From positions 1,445,236 through 1,509,235 of the forward strand of contig JAQFVV010000156.1 of the NCBI GenBank assembly GCA_028023455.1: a DNA stretch of 64,000 nt. The letters run 5' to 3'. The stretch's first letter is position 1; the number at the start of each line of letters is the position of its first letter. This document shows positions 49,691 through 61,164 of the stretch, in pieces. The position numbers and the translations under genes are program-made. The stretch is from Epiperipatus broadwayi (Eukaryota > Onychophora > Udeonychophora > Euonychophora > Peripatidae). Under the pieces are notes generated by a model. The model made no database searches. It was not told where the DNA came from and saw nothing but the letters and a program-made list of their open reading frames with translations.

Positions 49691-50460
49691 CAAGATCTAA
49701 ATTCAAAATATTTTCAAATTCTGAAAGAATATTTATCAAAATGATAATACTGAAAAGAACGATTCCATATCTCCAAAACGTTTTGCAGCAGTTTTCTGGG
49801 AAATATTTTATGGATGAAAATGAGAAATTTTTCAGATAACAAAGTTGACTTTATAAATAATCTTACCAAATGAAAGCAAAAAAATGCAGAATTAAAAATA
49901 AATGCTAAAAAGATTGATATTAACAAATTACAGGTTAACAATTACAAATACTCTGGTCAAATTATTAATATATATGGAAACAAAATGAATAAAATTAATC
50001 ATAGAAGTAAACTCAGATGGAGAACTTTTCATAAAAATAACTTAATATTAAAAGAAAATGTGCCTGCATATTGATTTCAAATTTAGAAGCTCAACAGAAC
50101 AATACAGAGATTTAGATCCAATGTACATTAGGAATAACAAAGAAAGATCCAAAGACAAACATATGGATGAGAGAACTTGATGTCACTAAAAAATTAAGAG
50201 ACTGAAATGGAATTTAAATGGATATGTTGCTAGAAAAAATCATGAAAGTTGAAATCTTAAATTAAATTCCTAAAGATTGTAAAATATCTAGAAAGAGAGA
50301 GACTATGTATTAAATATATGGATGAGATAAAAAATTTACTAATATGATGTGAAGAAACAAAACCATTGATTGGAGAAAGTGGATTAAACTTGAAGATATC
50401 TTCTTTCTAAAGTGAATTCAAAAGAGTTCAATGATCATAGTATTGAGAAGAGTGTATGAA
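49690..50460 (+). pseudogene. Relic of an RTE-like LINE, 3' half (copy A)
   Basis: Broken frames carry INKLQVNNYKYSGQIINIYGNKMNKINHR (about 49920-50010), which corresponds to the post-catalytic YLGQII...EINRRI block of RTE reverse transcriptases. It is followed by worn sequence where the family continues to its C-terminus (KERSKDKHMDERT-like). Stops are frequent. Copy B lies directly downstream in the same orientation. Confidence 0.6.
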
Positions 50461-51330
50461 AAAATGATTCCATATTTCCAAAACATTTTATAGTAGGTTT
50501 ACAAGAAATGTTTTGTTGATTATAATGAAAAGCTAAGGGTGTAAAAGTAAATAAAAATTATTTGAGTCATCTAGATTTCACATTGCAAATATAATGCTTC
50601 AAAGCTTCAGAAAATATTGCAAAAAAAGCTAAATGCTATAAAGATTAAAGTAATTCTGAGAATTTCTCAGAAAAAAATAAAGACTGATAATCATGAATTA
50701 GAAGAACTTATTAACTACAAATACCTTGGTCAGATTATTAATACAAGATGAAAATATAATGGACGGAATTAATCATAACATAAACTTAGAGTGATTTTGA
50801 CAGAAATAACATAATATTAAATGAAAATATGCCTAAGCTTATATGTTTAAAAAGGAAGTTGTTTTATCAGTTCAATTCTTACTTATGGATCCAAAACTTA
50901 GATACTTGACAGAAGAGCAATACAAACAAAGACTTCAGACTACTCAATGAAGTACGGAAAGATGTAAGTTATGAGTAATGGAGAGAAATCAAAAATTAAA
51001 TACATATGTGAGAGAACAAACAGGTATCACTCTGTCAGCAGTAAAAAAAATTAAGAGACTAAAATAGAATTGCGTGACATATTGCTAGAAGAGAGGAAAT
51101 AGATATTTCAACTTTTTAAAATAAAATCCAAGAGATTGTGAAAAAGCTAGAAAGAGACAACATGAAATTGAAGGATGAAATAAGAAAGTTTGTGAGTATG
51201 TTGGGGAAAGAGAGGTTAGGAATCAGAAAAATTGGACTAAACTTGGACAGACCATCCCACAGAAGATTGAAAAATGATATGATGATAATACTATATTATG
51301 CACCTATGCTTGATTCCAAATAATTAAAAT
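50461..51330 (+). pseudogene. Relic of an RTE-like LINE, 3' half (copy B)
   Basis: It repeats copy A (GATTCCATAT(C/T)TCCAAAAC at 49762 and 50466) and extends further. It shows ELINYKYLGQIINTR (about 50700-50745), an ILTYGSKT segment (about 50877-50900, matching the conserved LTYGCQTW of RTE elements), and a C-terminal part to about 51330 with W-x-K-x-G-like remains. It is multiply broken. Confidence 0.6.
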
Positions 51331-51625
51331 ATGTTAAAAGTGTTTTAATAATTTATAAAATCTTTATTAATAAACTATCCCAATTTTCAGTACTAACAAC
51401 TAATTGTAATGTCAAAAAATTAACCTAGAACTAGCTTTAAAACTTTTTCTAATGATGTTTGTGTTAGTTTTCTTAAATAAATTTGATATTTATTATTTCT
51501 ACTTTTCAACCGAAAGTTTTTCTTTAAAAAAAAATTGATGAAATAAAATGAATGCTTTATATTCTATTACTTCTTAAGATGAACTTGTAGTAAATCAAAA
51601 GATTCTGCATATATTAATATATATA
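51331..51625. other. AT-rich spacer, nothing recognised
   Basis: Ends in an AT repeat that abuts the TAACGG-bounded block. Confidence 0.4.
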
Positions 51626-51626
51626 T

Positions 51627-53708
51627 AACGGTCCGAAATGAAGTAGAATCCCAATCTTACCGTAATCTGCACTACAGGGAGCCAACAAGTTATTTCAACC
51701 TGGAAAATTTATGGAGTAGGCAGATATGTGCTGTTAAGATCCCACTTTATTTTATATTTAAACTGTTAGCCCAAGTCACTAGCTCAGTGGAGACGCAGAG
51801 ATAATATATATAACTTGTTTAAATTGTATCTTAAATATAAAAAAATAAAAGCCACTGCCAGTAATTAACACACAAACAACATTTATTTATGCACATATAT
51901 AATCATTTTAAAATTTGAGGAATAACATTTATTATTTTAGATTTTAATATTCTTTTAATTTAAATTATTATTTTAAGATTTTAAATCATCCACACAGATG
52001 AATTTTATATTTATTTTAAGATTGTCGAGTATGAATAAACTACATAGATTTGCATTTGAAAAGAAAATATTCTATCCCTTATTTAACCTTAGGCCAAAAG
52101 TTCGCAGTCAAACCGGCGTCAATCCATCTGATACATTGATGTATTCAATGTAGCATGAAAATATGACAGCACAAAATACCATACTGTCAGGAATGTACAT
52201 CTGAACAGTATGGTTAGAGAAGACATTGACTCTCAACCAAACAGGAATGCTACATCTGTCGGCAAGAAGAACAAAAAAAAAAAACTCCATAGGAAGGGAC
52301 TGCGTTTTCCATCTTACTATTCCCTTCCATAGGCAAAAAGGGGTGTGCGGCATATAATGGAGATCCTGCACGTAGTGAACCTCATACTACATCTACTAAT
52401 TACACCAATATATCCAATCCATTGACCTAATTTAACTATGAAACAAATAACCTAAGATTACCCTCCCCTAATTAATTAATATAACTTTACAAATCTATAT
52501 AGCCATTCATGCCCGACTTAAATTTAACATTTATATAAGTTCGCACAGATGGATTTATAAAAGTTTGTTTTTTAATGTTGAGCATAGATCGACTACATAG
52601 ATTACACGCTCAAAAACATTTCGAAATAAACATAAATGATCAAAATATAAAGTCATTGATGTAATTGCAGAGGGAATTCACAAGAAACCCAATGGCATTC
52701 ATCATAAGATGCCACATTGACACCAATAACTAAAAAGACATCCGTATAAATACATTTTAGATATTCAACATAAAATATCATTATTTACCGAATGTCTATA
52801 TATTTTAATCAAATATGAAAACAAAAACATAATTAAACATGAACGAATCTATGCAAGTGTCAATACTCAACTAAAATTTAATGCATTTAAATAATTTATA
52901 CAAATAAATATTAATAGAAATAAAAATGGAAATGATTTTTTTTTAAAACTTAAAACATTAATTATCAATTTGAAATTTGAAAGTCAGATAAGAGTTCATT
53001 TTAAAATTTAGGTTCTGAATATTAAAAGCTTGAACGAAAGTTCTTAATTATTTTTAAATTTTATAGTTCATGTCTTACAGAAGGAGAATCACGGTTCCTG
53101 GGGCCAATTCCCATGACGTCTCTATTTGAAGTCCGAATCTGTTGTTCTGGAAGAGGCCTAAGCTGGGTCAATCCTGGTATTACAGTCATTTTATTTGAAA
53201 TAAGTGAGAGAGCGACAAGTGTGTCTTATCGCTCTTCTCACAAAAATCAAGCTGTAACTCCACTTAATTTCAATATTTTTCCTTTTATAGTATTCCTCCA
53301 GATTCATTGAACATCGTTTCCTGTTGCAATAATTTCCATTATGGTCCGGGCCTTCATTGCTGCTTCTATATTGGACATCTAATTTATTTTTTATTCTCTT
53401 ATCTATATCTTTCAACTGACCTTTTTTTCTATAAGAGCCCCAAGAGCTAGTTTGCTTTTTATAAAACAATCATTTCCATTTACAAAAATATTTTATCTTT
53501 AGATCTTGTACTTTTTTAAAAAAAAATACGTTCAAATATTATTATTATTATTATTATTTTTTTTAAAAAAGAAAATAATTTTTAAAGTTTTGCATCTGTG
53601 TGAATATATATATATGTTCAACAACTCTTTAATTTTTTTAGCTTTTATTTACGAACTTAAAAAAAAAAAATTTTAATTTTAAATTAATGTAACGGCATAT
53701 ACCGTTAC
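51627..53708. mobile_element. Possible LTR-element-derived block bounded by TAACGG and CCGTTACA
   Basis: The block starts TAACGGTCCGAAATG (51627) and ends in a TGTAACGG...CCGTTACA palindrome (53693-53708). LTRs of some Ty3/Gypsy elements begin TGTAACGG. AT repeats flank both sides and might be a target duplication. Inside are three GC-richer patches (51630-51800, 52085-52390, 53080-53480) whose open frames (for example 52108-52371 and 53191-53469, both minus) I cannot assign. A box-A-like TAGCTCAGTGGAG lies at about 51779-51791. Only the end motifs support this call. Confidence 0.25.
53693..53708. repeat. Short palindrome with LTR-like ends
   Basis: TGTAACGG and CCGTTACA face each other across CATATA. 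This looks like an LTR terminus or a small inverted repeat. A TATATATAA stretch follows directly. Confidence 0.5.
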
Positions 53709-55230
53709 AATATATATATATAAACTAATGGATATAAAAGTGAACAGGGTAATATCTTCACTCTCTCAAACCAAGAATCTTCAAATTAGCCTATACAAAT
53801 CAGAATTTAGGTTAAAGATAAGACAGCTGGTCTCATCTTTATAAAGTCTCTACCTTGTGTTTAAGTTTGAAAGTTTTCTTGTACTCAACACAGCATCATT
53901 GAGCTTATATAAATTAGTACTACCTATATGTAAAAAATGAAAACTCTTTCTATTTAATTTAAATAATTCAATATATTTTGAAAACAAAGACTTATTTTCT
54001 TTTTAACTGAAAAAAAAATGTTACTTTTATCTCGGAAAACAAAGTTTTTCATAATGAAATAAATTCTAAAAATATATCTACTTCTGTAGATAAAGATATA
54101 GTTATGCATATATACTGTGAAAAAAAAAAATCTAAAATATATAAGCAACTTTGTCTCATAAATAGCAATATTTACTTGTTGGATGAGCCAAAATATAAAA
54201 GAATATTAATAAAGACTGCCAAAATGTAAAGGTAAAATAAGTACTATTCATTGAATAGCTTGCAGGTTTGTATAATCATGAATACAACAAAAAATATTAT
54301 AAGTGAGCATTGTTAGTTGGTCTGCAAGTGCCTCATATATTTGGACAACCACATATAATAAATAATATCATGAACCAAACGGTTTTCTCCATGTATGCAC
54401 TAAATATTTGGGCAACAAAAATATATAATTAATAAATAGGCAAATAAATATGTTGATCCACAGCTAGCTCTGTGACAGATTGGAATTTACATCTACAATA
54501 CTCAAGAATTTGTAAGATGCCAATGGTTCATAAATACATATGCTCGGCTAAGAAGATAAAGTTCAATAAATAATATTTTAGTTGCTAATGAGCTATAGTA
54601 TGAGACATACACTTAAATATTTAATTGTAAATAAATTGTGTAATGAAATAATTTTATAATGATTCATGCAATAGGCAAATCAAAGTACTTAGGTTAATAA
54701 TAATAATATTTATTGAAGTAAACATTAACTTATTGAGGTGGCTAATTTACTAACTGCAATCTAATATATAATATTTCTTTATAACTTAATCTCTGCTAGA
54801 TTGCAATTAATAGAAATGAAGTATGATTAAAATTATTAAAGCATACAGTCATAAAAGGGGTGATTAAAAATTCTTTCTCACAAAAAAAAATTAATACATT
54901 AACAATTGATTTAAGTCTTAATTACAAGAGTCTATTATTTAAGCCTATAGTGAATGACAAGATAAAATTGCCTTGTAATAAAAATTATTAATAAAAAAAA
55001 GACTGATAAATATTTTATCATTAAGCTACTATTATACTCTTAACCATCATTAATAAGTGAAATTTATGTCATATAGATAATTTAGAAGAAATTTTCTTCT
55101 AACGTCTGTTATCAAAGTTATCTTATATATATATAATTTCAGCTTAGATTCAATTATTCCTCAGGGTTTACCTTAATATATCAATGATAACAAAATGCAA
55201 ATGTATTTCCATAAACATTTTTATCCTTAA
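53709..55230. other. AT-rich DNA, no gene recognised
   Basis: No motif or clear repeat. Confidence 0.45.
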
Positions 55231-55452
55231 ATGATATTCAGCTATTCCTTTGTCGATATAAATTTTGATAGTTATATAGCTTCATGGCAGTTAAGGATAG
55301 CATTTGTTGATGTAATCATTCCATTTGGTCATGAAGGGGAAGATTTTGTCATAAATCCAGAATCTATTTATAAAAGTAAAGTAAATAAGCACAAGCTTTT
55401 AACTAATTCAGTTTTCAAGCACCATATTGAATTTTTTAAAAAACTGACCTAA
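55231..55452 (+). pseudogene. Possible C-terminal endonuclease scrap of an R2-like LINE
   Basis: The 73-codon open frame contains RIAFVDVIIPFGHEG (22-36) followed by ESIYKSKVNKHKLL (44-57). The pattern of a hydrophobic strand with V/I-D-V-x-I-P, then a KxxKxxxL block, resembles the restriction-like endonuclease region of R2-superclade LINEs (xxDVTIP...ExEKxxKYxxL). Composition is more balanced than in nearby noise. It is isolated, with no RT attached, and may be unrelated to the decayed RT at 16.7 kb. Confidence 0.35.
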
Positions 55453-56430
55453 GACACAATTTTCACAATAACTTCAGTTTTAATAATGTTAGAGCAAAAA
55501 AAATTTACATTCATAAAAACTAGAAAAACAAAGGAAAATAATAAGTCTATGACAAATGGTGATAATCACTTAAAAAATAAGGAAAAATTAAATTTCAACA
55601 AATGCACAATTATTACTTTATTGTTTGTTCATAATTTCTAATTTATCATTAACTAAGTTTAAATTACATCTTCAGTGATAATTTCTTTATATTCCTCATA
55701 AAATTATCTTTCAAACCCTATATAATACTTCTTACCTGAGATAATCCATAGCTTCAGAATCTCCAAAACAAGTCGCATATGAATTCTTCATTTTTATCTT
55801 GTACCCCAAAAGTTACCAAATTTCAAAGGCATCTATAAGAAAAAGATTCATCCTAATAAAAGATACAAAACAAATTATTTCTAGAAGATAGATATGCATT
55901 TGTAATCATAGCAATTGGCTCGTCTATCTAAAACTAGAAATTGTAGGCTACTGTCTGCATCATTGATAACATGAGTTTCATCTCTTCATTTTATATTTTT
56001 TTGTATACATTAGTGATATTTATATTCTTTTATTACACACCAGTGATGCTATCTTGTTATATTTATTGTCCCACAAAGATATAATTTATTTGCACATAGC
56101 TCATTTGCTAGTTATAGACTTGAATATAATGTGATGCAAGATGTGGCAAAACTATTGATTCCACAGCATGAATATCAAGGCATAGGCAAAAATCAGAATG
56201 ATTCTTTGTCTGCATACAATTCCATGTGATATACGCATAACCATTGTAGCTATTACTACACAAACATCATTTGAAATCTTTCTTTTATTAGTTTTAAGTG
56301 TTTATATTTTCACATGGTACTATGTCCAGTAAATTTTGTGAATGCTTTATCAACTGCTAACTTTCTGTGCATTTAATGTTTTTAAAATTTACGTTGCACT
56401 GCTCTATATTATATGCTAAACAATAGCTAA
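55453..56430. other. AT-rich DNA, no gene recognised
   Basis: No recognised motif upstream of the protease frame; no gag or zinc-knuckle motif seen. Confidence 0.45.
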
Positions 56431-57033
56431 ATTAAATTAAAAAGGGTCTTCGGAAATAGTTTCTCTCCTCAAAGACCCAAATTTAAAATGAGGAACAAAA
56501 ATAAAATTTTAGTTAAACAAATCACCAACACAATATGTTCAGAGGAAGATAATGAACCCAAGTATACTGTTCAAAATTTTCCATTAATTAATATTATGTT
56601 TGAAGATTTGCAAATTAGAGCCTTATTAGATAGTGGTAGCCAAATATCTGTAATATCTGAAGAGTTTTATAAAAGATTGATGGATAAAAATCCACATATT
56701 AAAACCTTACCTCTGAAAATCAGTGCAGATTACCCAGCTAATATTAATAAAAGAGCAAAATTAATTCAGAAGCAAATCTGGATCAAACTGTCTATTAATG
56801 AAACATGTATTTATCATGTATTTTTGATATTAACTGGACTCATTCATGAAATGATATTGGGAGTAGACTTTTTACATCTGAACAAATGTTTGATTGATTT
56901 TAAAAATAAGATAGTTAATGTAGGTGATGAAGTTTTAAAGATGACATTATCTCCAAAGTATGATTTATTTGAAATTGGTTGTATGATGTCAAACATATCA
57001 GAAACACTTGTAAAATTGCTGAATCAAATTTGA
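56431..57033 (+). CDS. Retroviral-type aspartic protease domain of an LTR retrotransposon
   Basis: The uninterrupted frame from ATG 56488 encodes 181 residues, and the same frame is open upstream to a TAA near 56429. It contains the aspartic protease active-site box ALLDSGSQISVIS (Asp48-Ser49-Gly50) and the later hydrophobic ILGVDFL (123-129), followed by N-x-x-x-I-D-F as in Ty3/Gypsy and BEL-type proteases. Such proteases dimerise and cut Gag-Pol. No Gag, RT, RNase H or integrase is visible next to it. It is therefore either an internally deleted element or a retained single domain. The open frame with balanced codons in very AT-rich DNA suggests it is recent or constrained. Confidence 0.75.
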   Translation: MKLKRVFGNSFSPQRPKFKMRNKNKILVKQITNTICSEEDNEPKYTVQNFPLINIMFEDLQIRALLDSGSQISVISEEFYKRLMDKNPHIKTLPLKISADYPANINKRAKLIQKQIWIKLSINETCIYHVFLILTGLIHEMILGVDFLHLNKCLIDFKNKIVNVGDEVLKMTLSPKYDLFEIGCMMSNISETLVKLLNQI

Positions 57034-58300
57034 TTGATGGCGATAATGATAATAAATTGTAATTTATTCATATATTAAAGCACTATCGAGAAAAAATATA
57101 ATAATTGCCTTAAATAATCAATTACCATAAGTTATATAATACCTAAATTATGTAATAATTATTAGGATTATAGTGAAGAAATGTAAAAAATTAAGATATG
57201 AAAGAGAAGGAAATACTATATATAATTGTGTCTAACTAGGATGGATCATATCATTAATATGGAAACAGAAGATTGGTTACTTATAGATTGGCAAGTTCAC
57301 AAATGAATTCCAACTAATATATTTATTGGGTGCTAAAGATAATCTAGTAAGTCTCAAATATTAAGGACCTGGATTGGCACATTTAAATAAGTTTGTGTAT
57401 TCATTTATTGGATGTCAGTGATAGTCTAGTAAGTCTCAATAAGGAGCAGGATTGGCCTTTTAAATTGATTTATACATAAAATACTTATAAACTAACTAAT
57501 TAAAACTTAGTTACAAAATAATCAGGTTTTCTACAATATAATTATTTTCATATACCATTCCAAATACTTAGTATATTGCTAAGGATACATTATATAAAAA
57601 TTGATTCAAAGAAGTGAATAAAAAAAAGTAATCTATATAATGATTTTTACATAATAAAGTTTTATTAAATTATTTAACTTTAATAGGTAATAATTTTAAA
57701 ATAAAATAATCAATACATTTAATCTATGATTTGATCAAAACAAATTATATGAGATGTACCATATTTAAGACATTATAAAAAAAATAAGAACCCAATTGCC
57801 TATAAAACAATTTAATTATTATTAAATATAATAGTTACTAATCATTTTTTTCTCTAATAATCGATTAAGAATTTAAAATCTTTAAAATCTTAAGTTGAGG
57901 GGGGGAAATGTATTGTAATAATGCATAAATGATAATAAAGATAAAGAATTAAAATAAAATGTTATTTTATTTTAATCCTCTTTAGTTGAGGGGAAATGTG
58001 GGAGTATATATATACTCACACATATATATAATCAATATGTATACATTATATGGGTATTTCTATTATATTTATAAAAATAAATATGTAATTTAATAAATTA
58101 GTATTTTTCATTCTTTAAAATGAAAAACCATTGTTGAGAAAAGACAATCGACTTGCTGATGACCTCTAAGTTCATATGCAGTTTATCAAATTAAAGAGAA
58201 TGAAATTAACTTAATGATTTAATATTGAATTGTAATATAACAATATATAATATGATATACTTCAGCAAGCTCATGCAACTATATATAGAAAAAAAACTCA
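57034..58300. other. AT-rich DNA with polypurine-tract-like repeats
   Basis: A TTGAGGGGGGAAATG at about 57896-57910 and TTGAGGGGAAATG at about 57986-57998 are similar purine tracts, as found before 3' LTRs, each followed by TG. They are 90 bp apart and lie about 0.9 kb after the protease. An imperfect direct repeat of ~80 bp also occurs at about 57320-57465 (shared TCTAGTAAGTCTCAA). Confidence 0.4.
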
Positions 58301-58952
58301 ATTTTTTTTGGAGAAGATTAAAAGATTTTATTCTTTCATCTATCCTCACAAAGACTTATACTATGTTTGATTTAAAAGAACAGTGGATAGGATAAAATCT
58401 ATATTTTGAACAATTTAATACTTATTAGAAGAAATTTCTAATATTCTTAAAGAAAAGTAATTTCTAAATTACTTATTTTGAATAAGCTAATGCACATGCG
58501 CTTCTAGTTATCACTATATAAATGAATACTCTCACTTTTTCAAACACAACTAGAAAGCGCATGAGCATTAGCTTATTGGTATTACAGTTTATAAAAACAT
58601 CGCGCTATATAAAATAAATGTCTTGTTTACATATGTTTAATTTAATAAGAATGGCGTATCATAAATTCTAGAAATTTCACAGGCTTCATTCATTCACATA
58701 GTAAAAAAGTAATTTAAAGTGATCAATTAACAACTTCATGCTCTCATTTTCAAACACTTAAGATTTGCACATACATATATGTTTGGGTTGAAAAGATAGA
58801 TGGATTCATTCTATCTTTTCCCAAAGACTTTATCGTGTGTTTGAAAAAGTGGGAGTATTCATTTATATAGTGACAACTAGAAAGTGCATGTGCATTAGCT
58901 CATTGGTATCACAGTTTATAAAAACATCGTGCTATATAAAATAAATGTCTTA
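58300..58952. repeat. Nested inverted and direct repeat complex
   Basis: Positions 58480-58509 and 58547-58576 form a 30-bp-arm hairpin (GAATAAGCTAATGCACATGCG and its complement). The segment 58547-58624 is repeated directly at 58873-58951, with few changes. The hairpin's central part reappears inverted at 58837-58873. A diverged direct repeat pair at about 58320-58375 and 58795-58850 flanks it. This looks like one element inserted into, or rearranged with, another copy of itself. Confidence 0.65.
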
Positions 58953-60940
58953 ATTTGAATACATTTTCCTATTCTATAAAGATTGTTCTAGTTGGAGTTC
59001 TAAATGTAAATTTCATTTTAAAAAGAACATTTTTCTAAAAATTTCAATTAAATTAAATTAATGCACTTTACATTATAAGAAAAATGCAAAGTCAGTAGAA
59101 CACCAATTTATTGTAGGATATATAAAATGCGCTTGTCTAGTCAAATATATATGTGTGAATAACAACTTTTGCCAAATGCCTTTAAAATTATATAGAAGCT
59201 ATATCTTCAAAATGGAACTATAATTGTTAATAAAAGAACTGGGTATAAAAGAAGATGCTATCTACATACAAGGAGGAAACTAAACGTCAATTTGAGATCT
59301 CATATTATCTTCTTAATGCATAACAACTAAGAAATTAAGAGTTGTATCTTCGAAGGATTTTCATTCGCAAATTCCAGGAACATCTAGGATTATTGCATTA
59401 ACTTTTATAAATACCATTTAATTTTTAAAAATTATAATTGAGAAACATTAATCTCATTTCCTTTATTATCAAATTCATTTCATTAAAGAAATGAATAAGA
59501 AGAGAGAATTAATAATTTAAAATATTTTTGTTTTTATTTATAATTAATAAAAATTTAGATATAGGTTAAGAAATATTAACATGGGAAAGGCATATAAAAA
59601 TATAAAGGGATAGCGTGAACCTAGAGGTAAAAAATTACATTATTTTTCAATTCACATACTATTATTTTTTATGACATGATACTATTTTATTTGTACTAAT
59701 CCAAATAGTCTAATAACCATTATGGATGATAAGTGGATAAATGACTAACATTGATATGAAATATATTTTTTTATATTAATAAACATAAATTACGTACAAT
59801 CATTTTAACAAATGAAAACATTATATACAAATAATTGGATTATTATTAGTATAATCTAATTATTATATAATAGTGTTAATATAGTAGTCTTAATATTTAG
59901 ATACTCATATTTTATATAAGCTATAAAGTCATGTAGTGTTATAAGTTAAAAAATATATCTACATGGGTAAATAGAATATATTTATATTTTTAATATAAGA
60001 AGCTAGTAGATATATAAATAATTTTTATATATTATCAAGTTTAAGTTATTTATTTGTTAAATAAATAATTATTATATTTTATATTAAACTAAATGAAGTC
60101 TTCAATTTTATTTTATTTATTTATTTGATTTTATAAGATAAGAACAAACATTTAATATAATAATCTTTATTGATTATTATATTAACTTCATGAAACCCAT
60201 TTTAAAGAGTTAGTGAGATTTATTATTATTATTACTCTAGTATATTGATAGAACCCACTGAAGAGAGTCAATTGTTAAACTTCCCTGAGTTCAAAAATCT
60301 GAGCATAACGGTTAAGTCAATTAAGGTGAAAATTGATTTGATGTGGTTTACATATAATAATTTATTAATAATAAATTATTTATTTGGAATAGATATAGTT
60401 TTATATCAAAATTAAATCACATCATTCGTGGCATCCTATATGAAGACCTTAAATCTGACTATAGTGAGATGCAACTGCCTTAACTTATCTCATTGAGAGA
60501 GTGCATACCATTACAATATATGTAAATCATTAAGTAAACACAAACACACCATATAAACATAATACATTATTAATATCAAAGGTACAAAATTACTGTACAT
60601 ATGAATAATAATTTATATACTGTATAATAAAGAGCATAAATGATTTTAATATTATCGTACTTATAATTTATATATTACATACACACACCAATATAGACAC
60701 AAATTAATAAATTATACAAATAATTAAAAAAAAAATTTAAATCTACTTATGATATATATTCTGCACTTACGTTGACATCCTATTATATGTCTTGAATGTG
60801 AATGACCTGCGTATTTTTAATCCATTTTCACTATATAATCAGGCCATTTACAATTTTCAGCCTTTATTACTTCATGAAAACTAGGAGATTGACCAAAATA
60901 GAAAAAAATTAAATCCACCTGTTTAAAATAAAATTAACAA
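58953..60940. other. AT-rich DNA; weak hammerhead-like trace at 60.26 kb
   Basis: The plus strand at 60256-60290 begins CACTGAAGAGAG, as in the family 2 ribozyme, and partly matches it afterwards. It lacks a clear GAAA box, so it is only a possible relic. No gene seen. Confidence 0.4.
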
Positions 60941-61164
60941 ACAAGGCAAAACTCTCCATATAGTAGTGCCACCCTGTGCCAACCAGAGTAATCAATGGAT
61001 GCCAGAAGGTTTGTGCATAAAATCCCTATCTAGTGCCTACTCATCCAATATCCCCAGACTAGTTTCTGGCTTGTGGCCTTCGTCAGTGAGGAGCCTTGGA
61101 TCTGAGAGCACTGCACCTAGATCTTAGGATCATACTACTGTATGGAGAGTTTTGCCTTGTTTAG
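60938..61164. mobile_element. Hammerhead-bearing element (family 3) with ~30-bp terminal inverted repeats
   Basis: The left end (60941-60968) and right end (61131-61163) are inverted copies sharing ACAAGGCAAAACTCTCCATA. The 227-bp element carries a hammerhead on the minus strand (61052-61091). A truncated relative without the ribozyme is at 24291-24355. Non-coding. Confidence 0.75.
61052..61091 (-). ncRNA. Hammerhead ribozyme motif, family 3
   Basis: On the minus strand, CCTCA pairs with TGGGG (stem I, one G-T wobble). CTGACGA is at 61080-61086 and GAAA at 61063-61066. Stem II is GGC/GCC around CACAA with an A-A mismatch at its base. Stem III is the self-complementary ACTAGT, then C before the cut (AGTC). 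The core fits the consensus; stem II is marginal. Confidence 0.65.

Noticed and set aside
51779-51791. tRNA box A-like TAGCTCAGTGGAG
   Set aside because: No box B at the expected distance and no cloverleaf, so not a tRNA gene.
60256-60290. CACTGAAGAGAG resembling family 2
   Set aside because: The GAAA box is missing, and similarity after the first 12 bases is weak.
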